Below are positions 54,093 through 62,171 of a DNA stretch of 64,000 nucleotides, one piece after another (the stretch's first letter is position 1; each line of letters starts with the position of its first letter). Both the position numbers and the translations under genes were made by a program. The notes beneath the pieces were generated by a model, which was given only the letters and a program-made list of their open reading frames with translations, was not told the DNA's origin and searched no databases. The DNA comes from Prevotella scopos JCM 17725 (GTDB lineage: Bacteria > Bacteroidota > Bacteroidia > Bacteroidales > Bacteroidaceae): NCBI RefSeq assembly GCF_018127785.1, contig NZ_CP072390.1, positions 558,001-622,000 of the forward strand, written 5' to 3'.

Positions 54093-54110
54093 AGCTATTC
54101 CTTTTATTTT

Positions 54111-54255
54111 ATGCAATGATAGTGCCAGTGAGTGCAATGTAAGTTTACTTTCAAATTGCCGAACGCAGCCTATCTTATGCAAAGATAGTGCCAGTGAGTG
54201 CAATGTAAGTTTACTTTCAAATTGCCGAACGCAGCCTATCTTATGCAAAGATAGT
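54111..54255 (-). repeat. Tandem 66-bp repeat with promoter boxes
   Basis: Two full copies (54111-54176 and 54177-54242) and a 13-base start of a third (54243-54255) are identical except for one visible change, ATGCAATGATAG versus ATGCAAAGATAG. On the minus strand each good junction contains TATCTTTG (54187-54180 and 54253-54246). The copy nearest the gene has TATCATTG. The repeat lies directly upstream of the epimerase-fold gene and may be a duplicated promoter or a dispersed element. Confidence 0.75.
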
Positions 54256-54425
54256 AAAAAAGTGGCTCTAAATCGAATTGTGTGCGTAAAATGATTTTGA
54301 TTTACCAATAAAAACCATGATCTTCTTTGAATTTTCTTAAATAAAAATTACAAAAAGAAGATGAACGCACACAACAATATTATATCTTTAGAGTGGTAAA
54401 TCGCGGTTATATGCATCATTTGTAT

Positions 54426-54433
54426 TACCTTTG
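54426..54433 (+). promoter_or_regulatory. Predicted -7 box of the DAHP synthase gene
   Basis: TACCTTTG lies 32 bases before the start codon; no convincing -33 element is seen. Confidence 0.5.
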
Positions 54434-54465
54434 GTGAACTATTTCGAAAACGAAGGAAAAAGTTT

Positions 54466-55536
54466 ATGAGTATGGAGTTAGAATTAGAGCCTTTACAACT
54501 TCCAAGTGATAAGGAACGACCAATAGTCATTGCTGGGCCTTGTTCTGCTGAAACAGAAGAACAAGTGATATCTACAGCGCATAGTCTTGCCGCTAAGGGA
54601 TGCTACATTTTTCGTGCAGGTATATGGAAACCACGAACGAAACCAGGTGGCTTTGAGGGCAATGGCGAGATGGCTTTGCCATGGATGAAGCGAGTGAAAG
54701 AAGAGACAGGTATGATGATATCAACTGAAGTGGCAACACCTGAGCATGTAGAAATGGCATTGAAGTATGGAATGGATATTCTTTGGATTGGTGCCAGAAC
54801 CACAGCAAATCCTTTTGCTATGCAGGCTTTAGCCGATGCTTTGCACGGAATAGACATCCCCGTATTGGTGAAAAATCCTGTAAATCCAGACCTAGAACTA
54901 TGGATAGGTGGACTTCAGCGCCTTAATCAAGCTGGCTTAATGCGTTTGGGAGTTATCCATCGTGGTTTCTCAAGCTATGATAAGAAATTCTATCGAAATG
55001 CTCCTATGTGGCAAATTCCTATAGAATTGCGGAGAAGAATACCAGGACTTCCTATTATCTGTGACCCGAGTCATATTGGTGGTCGTCGCGATTTGATAGC
55101 ACCACTTTGCCAACAAGCAATGGACTTAGGTTTTGATGGTCTAATCGTAGAGAGTCATTGTAGTCCAGAGAAGGCATGGAGTGATGCAGAACAGCAGGTT
55201 ACTCCTGATATTCTCGATTATATTCTTTCACTCTTAGTGGTGCGTGATCATACCTCTGCAACTGAAGGCCTTAAATTTCTCCGTACACAAATTGACGAAC
55301 TTGATAATTCTTTGATGGGACTTCTTGCTAAGCGTTTCCGTATCTGCCGTGAGATAGGAACCTTTAAGAAGGAGCATAACATGACTATTCTACAAGCTGG
55401 AAGATATAGTGAAATCCTTGAAAAGCGTGGTGCACAAGCAAGCCTTTGTGGTATGGATGCCAACTTCGCAGCTCAAGTCTTTGAGTTAATACATGAAGAG
55501 AGTGTACGTCAGCAATTGGAGATTATAAATAAATAA
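54466..55536 (+). CDS. DAHP synthase - chorismate mutase bifunctional enzyme
   Basis: This enzyme catalyses the first step of the shikimate pathway (phosphoenolpyruvate plus erythrose 4-phosphate). Through its C-terminal domain it also converts chorismate to prephenate. Of 356 residues, 1-265 match the type I-beta DAHP synthase barrel (IAGPCSAET; FRAGIWKPRTKPGGFEGNG; CDPSHIGGRRDLIAPL; IVESHCSPEKAWSDAEQQ). Residues about 270-350 are an AroQ-type helical chorismate mutase (LRTQIDELDNSLMGLLAKRFRICREIGTFKKEH). Bacteroidota commonly carry this fusion. The mutase part may also provide feedback control by prephenate. aroC lies 7 kb away, and the nearest gene downstream starts 41 bases after the stop. 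Confidence 0.94.
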   Translation: MSMELELEPLQLPSDKERPIVIAGPCSAETEEQVISTAHSLAAKGCYIFRAGIWKPRTKPGGFEGNGEMALPWMKRVKEETGMMISTEVATPEHVEMALKYGMDILWIGARTTANPFAMQALADALHGIDIPVLVKNPVNPDLELWIGGLQRLNQAGLMRLGVIHRGFSSYDKKFYRNAPMWQIPIELRRRIPGLPIICDPSHIGGRRDLIAPLCQQAMDLGFDGLIVESHCSPEKAWSDAEQQVTPDILDYILSLLVVRDHTSATEGLKFLRTQIDELDNSLMGLLAKRFRICREIGTFKKEHNMTILQAGRYSEILEKRGAQASLCGMDANFAAQVFELIHEESVRQQLEIINK

Positions 55537-56384
55537 GGCTCTGTGTGTTAAACTATTTCCTACATAACCTGATACTTATGCGGATCTTGTTAATCTTTTT
55601 ACTTACATTGAGTTCTGTCTTCTCTGTTGCTCAAACTCGTTTAACAATTGTAGAACTGAATGCTGAAAACTTGTTTGATACTCGGCATGACTCTTTGAAG
55701 AATGACTATGAATTCCTGCCAGACTCACCGCGCCACTGGACACGAACGAAGTATTGGCAGAAATTAAATAGAATAGGGCAGACAATCATTGCTTGTGGCG
55801 AAGATAGTAGCGGTTGGACGCTACCTGATATTGTAGGTTTATGTGAGGTAGAGAACGATAGTGTACTCTTTGACCTTACTCGTCGATCTTTGTTGCGTAA
55901 GGCTCGTTATGAATATGTGATGACAGCTTCGAATGATACTCGTGGTATAGATGTGGCGTTATTGTATTCCCCTTTTTCCTTCCGATTGATAAAAGCCGAT
56001 ACGATTCGTGTCATACCTATGAAGGAAATGCGCCCAACTCGAGATATTCTACATGTAGCAGGTGAAATAGAAAGCGGTGATACGCTACACGTTTTCCTAC
56101 TTCATGCCCCAAGTCGAATGGGAGGTGAACTTTATTCTCGTCCTTTTAGAATGCACGTAATGGAGCGATTGTGTAGTGCTATAGACTCTCTTCGTAGTGC
56201 GTATACAGACCCGAAACTGTTAGTGATGGGCGACTTTAACGATTATAAAGACAGTCCTTCTCTACGTCTTTTATACGAACATGGTTTAATTAATGTATCG
56301 GCAGGAGTAAAAGGGAACAATGGAGCAAAGGGAACTTATCGCTATCATGGAGAATGGGGAAGTCTGGACCAGATACTTGTAAGT

Positions 56385-56392
56385 GAAAATCT
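56385..56392 (+). repeat. Target-site duplication, left copy
   Basis: GAAAATCT, identical to 57483-57490, directly flanks the IS. Confidence 0.9.
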
Positions 56393-57482
56393 GGCTTATG
56401 TGACAAAAGTGTGCTTATTTTAGCGTCGTTTTCTCTTATGTGACAAAAATGTGCTTAAAATCTCCCATTCCCCTTTTATTTCTTAGGAGAATGGGACTTT
56501 ATAAAGTCTTGGATGAAGATCTTTCTTCTTTCCATACTGATCCCCTTGTGTAGGTTCAATTTTGTCTTTAAATCTGCATTGAGTGATTCAATGGCATTGT
56601 TTGTATTTGGCATCTTCAATTCAGGGTAATCATAGTATGTCCACAATGACGACATATTCCTTTTAAGGCTCAAAAAAGCACTACGTAGAGCTTTATGAGT
56701 ATAATGTGATTTTCCATCTTCTGTTGTTGTCCGTTCCTTAAGAAAATCCTCCCACTTGGTGTACCATTCCTTTAAAGCCCCAATAAAGGACTCCTTGTCC
56801 GTATGACATAACATCTTGGATAATTCAAGCAGTTCTTTTGAAGCCTCAAGCTTGGGTCTTGAAGTTAGTTTTGTCTTTATAGTCATTACTTGATGGAACT
56901 GGCATAATTGGAATTTATAATTGGGAAAAGCTTGCCTAAGTCCCTTAAAACCATCGCATACAAGCCCTTGAATGGTATACCCAAGTGACTCCAAGTAGCT
57001 TATGCCCTCCTTATAGTCTTCAAGACGTTCATGCCTATTGATAAACTTAAACCAAAGTACATCACCAGACAATGAATCCTTCATGATAACGACACCAAAA
57101 TTACGTCCCCAATAGGTGGCATCCATTAAAACCACTACAGGGCGAACAAGAAGGTTGGGAAGTTCTTCTTTATAAGATTTGGTGAGTTTTCTATAAATTG
57201 TCCTGGTTGAAACTCCGTACTCCTCTGATAGATCTTTGACTGTTAGATTACCCTTGGAATAACGATTATTGACAATGGTATTGGTAAGGCGATTATGTCC
57301 AACAAAGCTCCTCTTACAGCACTTACAATACCAGCGTTGACTACCATTAAGATGACCACGTTTTATAGTCGATTTTGAGCCACAATAAAAGCAGATTTTT
57401 TGCCATAAAAATATAAATAAAACAAAGATAATGATTATTAGATAGTTACAAGGATTTTAAGCACATTTTTGTCATATAGGCC
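56393..57482. mobile_element. IS256-like insertion sequence (variant zinc-binding type), 1090 bp
   Basis: The ends are imperfect inverted repeats: left GGCTTATGTGACAAAAG and right (complement) GGCCTATATGACAAAAA. A second, better match to the right end (TGACAAAAATGTGCTTAAAA) lies inside the left end at 56441-56460. The element is flanked by an 8-bp direct repeat, the size typical of the IS256 group. It carries one transposase gene, on the minus strand, with a TATCTTTG box near the right end (about 57423-57430) and a hairpin after its stop (CCCATTC at 56464 with GAATGGG at 56489). The transposase frame is broken by one base. Confidence 0.9.
56476..57406 (-). pseudogene. IS256-like transposase, frameshifted near the start
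   Basis: Starting at the ATG at 57406, a one-base excess in a run of six As (57401-57396 on the minus strand; five expected) breaks the frame after MAK. Read through, it encodes about 309 residues. It starts with a zinc finger (CFYCGSK...RWYCKCCKRSF), then a helix-turn-helix (LTVKDLSEEYGVSTRTIYRKL). A DDE domain follows, with Asp in LMDATYWG, Asp in LVCDGFKGL and Glu in NTNNAIESLN. Only the last 219 residues (56476-57135) are open from an ATG. The zinc finger plus Mutator-like DDE fits the IS256 variant zinc-binding group. Confidence 0.85.
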
Positions 57483-57490
57483 GAAAATCT
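57483..57490 (+). repeat. Target-site duplication, right copy
   Basis: GAAAATCT, identical to the left copy. Confidence 0.9.
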
Positions 57491-57670
57491 ACGTTCATGG
57501 GTGATAGACTGTCGTATTAATGATGCGCCGTTTCTATTAGAAGAAGATACAAAATACGGCGGAGTAAAGCCCCGCCGTAATTATAATGGTATGCGTTTTA
57601 ATAATGGATTTAGCGACCATCTACCACTTGTTCTGCGTCTCCAGCATTGATATTTGCACTTCTTTCCGAA

Positions 57671-57756
57671 TTATTTTCATGAAAAAAAAAATTTTTCTTC
57701 ATGAAAATAAACATTTACTTTCATGAAAATAAATATTTATCTTCGTGAAATGAATT
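57671..57756. repeat. Repeat family C array, copy 2
   Basis: Four units with TTTTCATGAAAA (one TTCGTGAAA) are separated by AAATAAATATTT-like spacers, like the array at 37798-37884. The array lies between the interrupted gene and the barrel gene, convergent in orientation, so here it cannot be a promoter of either. Confidence 0.65.
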
Positions 57757-57856
57757 CTTTAAAGATTAGTTTTTACCTCAGCATAAGGTGTGGCCAAGTA
57801 TGTCCTTGTTGATTAATTATCAGCGTTTTTATGCTTAATAATGTTGCTTATATTAC

Positions 57857-58635
57857 TTAAAAGGACACACTAAGCCCCGCCTCTATGGTTGTGTAAGTCT
57901 TCCTAATAGGAACAATCGGTGCTGTGTCATAGATGACACGGTAGGCACCATTAATTCCAATCTTTGGTGTAATGTTATACTTTAGGTCTGCTGCACCACC
58001 GAATCGTGCTTCCTTAAAGTAACTATCTGGCTTCGCCTGATGAATAGCTGTGGTCGTCAGTTCCCAGTGTTCGCCTAAATGATGTTTGAAACTTACTGAT
58101 AGGTGACTTTTTATGCTACGACTATAAACATGTGATGGGGCTGCATTAGGAGTAGGATCTTCCCATTTCTCAAATTCATAGAACATACCCGCTGATGCAA
58201 ACATAAGATATTTTTCTTTGTTTATAATCCTATAGCGTGATAATAATCCTGTTGAAATCTTGTATTCCATTCCACGACTTTCAGCCCATTGTGATTCTGC
58301 ATAAGGGTAAACCTCAAAAGCACGACTTAGTAGATAACGGTATTCTACGTGTACATATCCTCCACTTACCGTTAATTTCTTGCCGTAAGTTGAAAACTCC
58401 AACTTGTTTATTAAGTTGATAACACGCTTGTGCTTTATTAAGAGGTTGAGATTAGCGGTATTCTTGAGTGTGAGAACATTTTCCTTTTCTGTCTTAAAAT
58501 CCAGTACTGGTAATAGAGTTCCTTGTATTGTTTTTGTACTGTCTATGTCCATTGTAAGATTCTCAGAAAAGAGCATTTGTGAGTATATTGGGAGATGAGA
58601 TAATAATACAGCGATAGAAGTATTTTCTTTTTCAT
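57857..58635 (-). pseudogene. Outer-membrane barrel protein (DUF481-like), start frameshifted
   Basis: The open frame starts at MLFSENL (58576) and encodes 239 residues of barrel strands ending TTIEAGLSVSF, but with no signal peptide. Upstream in the same frame lies AVLLSHLPIYSQ, a good signal-peptide core and cleavage site, directly joined to MLFSENL. The only good start, ATG at 58635, is one base out of frame. One extra A in the first A run (T run 58628-58632 on the plus strand) would give MKKENTSIAVLLSHLPIYSQ and about 259 residues. So either a sequencing error or a mutation removed one base. The regular strand pattern resembles DUF481-type proteins; the function is unknown. Confidence 0.6.
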
Positions 58636-58696
58636 TATATGATATTTTTACGAGAGTAAAATGATGGTTTTTCGTAGAGACTATTAGTTATGAGAT

Positions 58697-58760
58697 AAAA
58701 AAGTATAGTTGTCTGTTAAACGGACTATACATAAGAGAGGACGCACAAAATGTGCGTCCT
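58697..58760 (-). terminator. Tandem terminator hairpins of the coiled-coil gene
   Basis: Two hairpins: AGGACGCAC/GTGCGTCCT (58738-58746 with 58752-58760) and, further along the minus strand, GTATAGT/ACTATAC (58703-58709 with 58724-58730), followed by six Ts. Confidence 0.8.
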
Positions 58761-58787
58761 TTATTCTCGATAATATTTTTGACGATA

Positions 58788-59204
58788 TTAATTGTTAACA
58801 AACTTGATACGTTTGTTACAGTCATCAATCTTTGCCTGAAGCTTAGCAATCTTTCTTTCCATCTTGCTTAAAGTCTTCTGACTCTTAGCCAACTTCTTGT
58901 TGATAGACTTAGCTTCCTTCAGACGCTTGATAGTGGTCTTTGCATCCTTAACAGTGCTTGATGCGTTGGTTGTGCTGAATTCTGTTGTTGCTATATTTGC
59001 TTCAACATTGATGTCAGCAGCTTTTTTGCTGAGTTCGACATTGTTTGCCTTCTCTTTTTCGTAATCTAACTGCAGTTTGTTCAACTCTGTAGTCATCTTG
59101 AGCACCTTCTGCTGCTCTTTCAATGTATCGATTCTTTCGCCACTCTGAGCAAAACCTGCTACGGCTGTAAGAACCATTACCCCAATTAAAAATAATCTCT
59201 TCAT
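58788..59204 (-). CDS. Exported coiled-coil protein, function unknown
   Basis: This 138-residue protein has a signal peptide (VMVLTAVAGFAQ, about residue 20). The rest is nearly all helix rich in Lys, Glu, Ala and Thr with heptad periodicity (LKEQQKVLKMTTELNKLQLDYEKEKANNVELSKKAADI; TLSKMERKIAKLQAKIDDCNKRI). It has a single Cys near the end. It is highly basic and probably periplasmic, in an oligomeric coiled coil. No family was recognised. It is monocistronic with tandem terminators. Confidence 0.7.
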   Translation of the reverse strand: MKRLFLIGVMVLTAVAGFAQSGERIDTLKEQQKVLKMTTELNKLQLDYEKEKANNVELSKKAADINVEANIATTEFSTTNASSTVKDAKTTIKRLKEAKSINKKLAKSQKTLSKMERKIAKLQAKIDDCNKRIKFVNN

Positions 59205-59379
59205 CTTTATATTCTATTTAAATTAATGGTGCAAATTTATATAAAATATTGTTTATATGCAAAAGATAATATGTAAAACCTTTCCTTTTATGTAGAAATA
59301 TTGTTTTTTAACAACTATCTTTTGCGTTATTATCCATCTATAAGTCAGTTATCTTGTTATCTGAAAGCCTAATCTTTAC

Positions 59380-60246
59380 TTAGATAGAATCGGCTTTCAC
59401 TGACTTTTTCTTACTTTGTTTTGAGGGTTGGTTATCTAAACCGATTTCATCAAGAAGTCCGTCCATAGCACTTCCCAATAGTCCTTCTATGGCTGAGGTT
59501 GCAGGTGCAATGATGTTTTCCTGCAACATCTTCTGTGCTTTTTTCTTTAGTTGTTCCTTCATGTTGATTTCTTCTTTCTTGTAATACTGCTCTGCAGCTT
59601 CCTGAAGGTCATCTTCATCTACGGTAAAGATATGCCCAAAGATACCTAAAGATACGATATGATCTTTGCCATCGTAGTGTACCTTGCCCAATGAACACAC
59701 AACATAGTTGTCGACAGTGACGAGATTATCAACTGCAGTCTCAATCACCTTACCTGCAAAAGAATTGCTGACAGTTTTGAAAGCATTGTCGATGAAGGTG
59801 TTGCCTGTAAGATTATCGTTGTCATTTACTGCATCATTTACAGTAGTGGTGATAACGGTAGAGAGTACTTCCTTGTGTTGTTCTGTCTTTGGACAAGTGA
59901 CAACCATTACTGCAACCAAGGCTACGAGCGTCAGCAAAATACCGATGAGGCAGCCAGTATGGCTTTTCTTCTTCGGTGCTGGTTGTGCCTGCTGGGCTGC
60001 TTCTTGTGGTGCAGCTTGTATGATTGGTCTGGCTTCAACAAATGGTACATCTTCTGTTTTGACAGGATTGTCAGTTGAATCTTTGCTCTCAAAGAGTGTG
60101 CGAAGTTCTTCAATCTGGTTGGCAGGGACCCACTCTACACCATCTGTTGGCATAACCAATGACGTTTCATCCAACTTACGTTCAGCTAATTCGTTGAGGC
60201 TATAAGGACCTCTCTTTTCTTCGTTAATCTTGATATAGTATTCCAT
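59380..60246 (-). CDS. GYF-2 domain membrane protein
   Basis: This 288-residue protein is of unknown function. Residues 1-50 match the GYF_2 (DUF4339) domain: YYIKINEEKRGPYSLNELAERKLDETSLVMPTDGVEWVPANQIEELRTLF. A Pro/Gln/Ala-rich linker follows (AAPQEAAQQAQPAPKKKSHTG). A single membrane helix (GCLIGILLTLVALVAVMVVTC, about 117-137) precedes an outer domain with VTVDNYVVCSLGKVHYDGKDHIVSLGIFGHIFTVDED. The tail is helical. The open frame reaches 60306, but the GYF domain starts at the ATG at 60246. The minus-strand promoter at 60326-60356 precedes both. GYF_2 domains likely mediate protein binding in the cytoplasm. Confidence 0.75.
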   Translation of the reverse strand: MEYYIKINEEKRGPYSLNELAERKLDETSLVMPTDGVEWVPANQIEELRTLFESKDSTDNPVKTEDVPFVEARPIIQAAPQEAAQQAQPAPKKKSHTGCLIGILLTLVALVAVMVVTCPKTEQHKEVLSTVITTTVNDAVNDNDNLTGNTFIDNAFKTVSNSFAGKVIETAVDNLVTVDNYVVCSLGKVHYDGKDHIVSLGIFGHIFTVDEDDLQEAAEQYYKKEEINMKEQLKKKAQKMLQENIIAPATSAIEGLLGSAMDGLLDEIGLDNQPSKQSKKKSVKADSI

Positions 60247-60325
60247 TTTTGTCTTTATTTTATGGTAAAGGAGAAGAATCCTCTTATTTAGGCATCTATT
60301 AACCACTCTACCAATTTGTTCGGTG

Positions 60326-60356
60326 CGAAGTTATATATTATTTTTGAACTGGCAAA
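60326..60356 (-). promoter_or_regulatory. Predicted promoter of the GYF protein gene
   Basis: On the minus strand TTTG (60356-60353), a 19-base spacer and TAACTTCG (60333-60326). Confidence 0.5.
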
Positions 60357-60468
60357 GGAGTTGCTTTCTTTTTTAATTCTACAGCTGCCCCCATAGCTAT
60401 AAAAGACTTGTTTATAGGCTTTCTGTAAATAGAATTAATTGTTTCGTAGTGTGTTTTTACTCATGTTA

Positions 60469-60500
60469 TTTGCGAGTTAAGTAATAAATAAGTATTTTTG
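60469..60500 (+). promoter_or_regulatory. Promoter of the YetF-like gene
   Basis: TTTG at 60469-60472, a 20-base spacer and TATTTTTG at 60493-60500, fully consensus. Confidence 0.7.
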
Positions 60501-60554
60501 CAGCATCAAAACGAATAAAAATTCAATTTATAATAACAGCTTTAAGAACAAAAA

Positions 60555-61265
60555 ATGATTGAGTTTATTCAGCCTTATATAGGCATTACCTTGAAACTTG
60601 TTACGGGTATGATAGGTATTTTGGCATTCTTGCGTATTACAGGAAAAGCCCAGATGGCACAGCTTACGCCACTTGATACCGTGAGTGCCTTTGTGATTGG
60701 TGCATTAGTCGGTGGTGTCTTGTATAATCCTGATATGTCTATGTGGCATATTCTCTTTGCTTTGGCTGTATGGACGTGCTTTAATATGCTTGTTCGTTTT
60801 GCTATGCGTTCTGCTCGTCTACGTCATATTATCAAAGGAGAGAGTGTTTTCCTTGTGAAGAATGGCGTTATTAACTTTAAGAACTTTAAGCGTAATAGTC
60901 TTGAAATGGAGCAGTTTCGTTTGCTTTTAAGGCAAAAAGGAATCTTCTCTATGTTTGAAGTTGAGGATGTTTTGTTTGAAGCAAATGGTGCAGTTACAGT
61001 TCTACCAACCGGTAAGACAGCTGATTCATTCTTACTTGTTAACAATGGTGAGTTCGTTTCGAGTGGTCTTAAGCAGAGTGGTCGTTCACAGGCATGGGCA
61101 TTACGCGTTATCAAGAAGAATGGTTTTAATAGCCCTGGCGAACTCTTCTGTATGGAGTGGACACCTGGTAAGGGTATTTACTTCGTTACTTATGATGGTC
61201 ATGTTAAGCGTGGTGTTGTTGAGGTAGGAGCCGATACAATAGAGCCAGACAACGCACAAGTATAA
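60555..61265 (+). CDS. DUF421 (YetF/YcaP-like) membrane protein
   Basis: The function of this 236-residue protein is unknown. It has three N-terminal membrane helices (about 8-90; ITGKAQMAQLTPLDTVSAFVIGALVGG is the DUF421 hallmark). The cytoplasmic domain holds the family's paired motifs (VKNGVINFKNFKRNSLEMEQFRLLLRQKGIFSMFEVEDVLFEANGAVTVL). It is close to the usual 220-240 residues. B. subtilis homologues are linked to spore and membrane stress traits, which says little here. It is monocistronic. Confidence 0.85.
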   Translation: MIEFIQPYIGITLKLVTGMIGILAFLRITGKAQMAQLTPLDTVSAFVIGALVGGVLYNPDMSMWHILFALAVWTCFNMLVRFAMRSARLRHIIKGESVFLVKNGVINFKNFKRNSLEMEQFRLLLRQKGIFSMFEVEDVLFEANGAVTVLPTGKTADSFLLVNNGEFVSSGLKQSGRSQAWALRVIKKNGFNSPGELFCMEWTPGKGIYFVTYDGHVKRGVVEVGADTIEPDNAQV

Positions 61266-61277
61266 AAACTTAAGAAG

Positions 61278-61313
61278 AAAATAGTGATACATGGCTTATG
61301 TATCACTATTTTT
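61278..61313 (+). terminator. Terminator of the YetF-like gene
   Basis: A 14-base-pair stem (61279-61292 with 61298-61311) has a GGCTT loop and runs into Ts. Confidence 0.85.
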
Positions 61314-61390
61314 ATATTACTTTTGGTGTGTTCAGAAAATATCTGTAGCGTATTAACGTTGATATTATAAAGCTACGATTTATATTCTGT

Positions 61391-61398
61391 TAGCTTTG
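61391..61398 (+). promoter_or_regulatory. Predicted -7 box of the nicotinamidase gene
   Basis: TAGCTTTG lies 53 bases before the start codon. Confidence 0.5.
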
Positions 61399-61450
61399 TA
61401 ATATAGATAATGAAACTATTTGGTCTTATTGTTTAAAGGGACAATAAAAT

Positions 61451-62002
61451 ATGAAAAAGCTATTGTTAATAGTCGATCCACAAATCGACTTTATTACAGG
61501 AACACTTCCTGTAGCAGGCGCAGCCGAGGCAATGGATGCGCTGGCAAAGTATGTAAAGGAACAAAGTAATGAATATACTATAAAGATAGTTACAGCAGAT
61601 TGGCATCCTTATCATCATAGTTCGTTTGCTGATGAGGGTGGAGTGTGGCCACGCCATTGTGTGCAACATTCTGTTGGTGCAGCTATTTGGGAATCATTAT
61701 TGGTTGCTCTTAATGATTCAAAGGGCGGCTTCACCTTATTATATAAGGGTGATAGCATAGATAAGGATGAGTATTCTATCATGCAAAATAAAGCGTCAGC
61801 CAGTATTCTCGCACGATTGGTTAAAGCGTTGAAAGTAGATCAGATAGATATTTGTGGCTTGGCTGGTGATATCTGTGTTTTGAATACGGCAAAAGATATA
61901 ACGTCAACTTTCGAGAACATCAAGCTCAACGTTCTTGAGCCTTATTCACCATCTTTAGATGGAGGTGCAGCATTAAATGATTTTGTAGGAAGCCTGAAAT
62001 AA
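61451..62002 (+). CDS. pncA: Nicotinamidase / isochorismatase-family hydrolase
   Basis: This enzyme converts nicotinamide to nicotinate in NAD salvage. Of 183 residues, the catalytic triad is visible: Asp9 (IVDPQIDF), Lys99 (LLYKGDSID) and Cys142 (GLAGDICVLNTA). The metal-binding Asp50 and His52 lie in TADWHPYHHSSF, with WPRHCVQHSVGA following, typical of nicotinamidases rather than other isochorismatases. It is slightly shorter than E. coli PncA (213). It is monocistronic and convergent with aroC. Confidence 0.88.
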   Translation: MKKLLLIVDPQIDFITGTLPVAGAAEAMDALAKYVKEQSNEYTIKIVTADWHPYHHSSFADEGGVWPRHCVQHSVGAAIWESLLVALNDSKGGFTLLYKGDSIDKDEYSIMQNKASASILARLVKALKVDQIDICGLAGDICVLNTAKDITSTFENIKLNVLEPYSPSLDGGAALNDFVGSLK

Positions 62003-62046
62003 AAGGTAACTAAAGCTTATTTCGTTAGAAAGAAGTGGTTGTATAG

Positions 62047-62126
62047 AAAATTAGAAGGAGTTAAGTCCATCTTTTTTCTCAGCTATTGTTAGCATGTGAA
62101 GAATGGATTTAACTCCTTCTAATTTT
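62047..62126. terminator. Long bidirectional terminator between pncA and aroC
   Basis: A 24-base-pair stem (62047-62070 with 62103-62126, one G-U pair) has AAAA at the left end and TTTT at the right. The loop contains a second small hairpin (GCTA...TAGC). Confidence 0.9.
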
Positions 62127-62171
62127 GTTTTATAGATAGCTATTGAATGCAATACAAATGATAAAAGGTAC

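Larger units (their letters stand above)
55578..57650 (+). pseudogene. Endonuclease/exonuclease/phosphatase-family gene split by an IS element
   Basis: The intact gene would encode a secreted protein of 324 residues: signal peptide MRILLIFLLTLSSVFSVAQ, then the EEP fold with IVELNAENLFDTRH (metal Asn/Glu), ALLYSPF, VMGDFNDYKDSPS and a final GFSDHLPLVL (catalytic Asp-His). The first part (55578-56392) stops inside an inserted IS. The last 160 bases (57491-57650) carry the C-terminus, including the SDH motif. Removing 56393-57490 joins the parts in frame as VSENLRSWVIDCRIND, which proves the insertion. The truncated product lacks the catalytic His and is probably inactive. A GTG at 55545 in the same frame is a less likely start. 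Confidence 0.93.

Noticed and set aside
54093..54308. 72-residue N-terminal extension of the epimerase-fold protein
   Set aside because: It is translated tandem repeat with no stop by chance (66 bp per unit); a clear signal peptide begins at 54092 and promoter boxes lie inside the extension.
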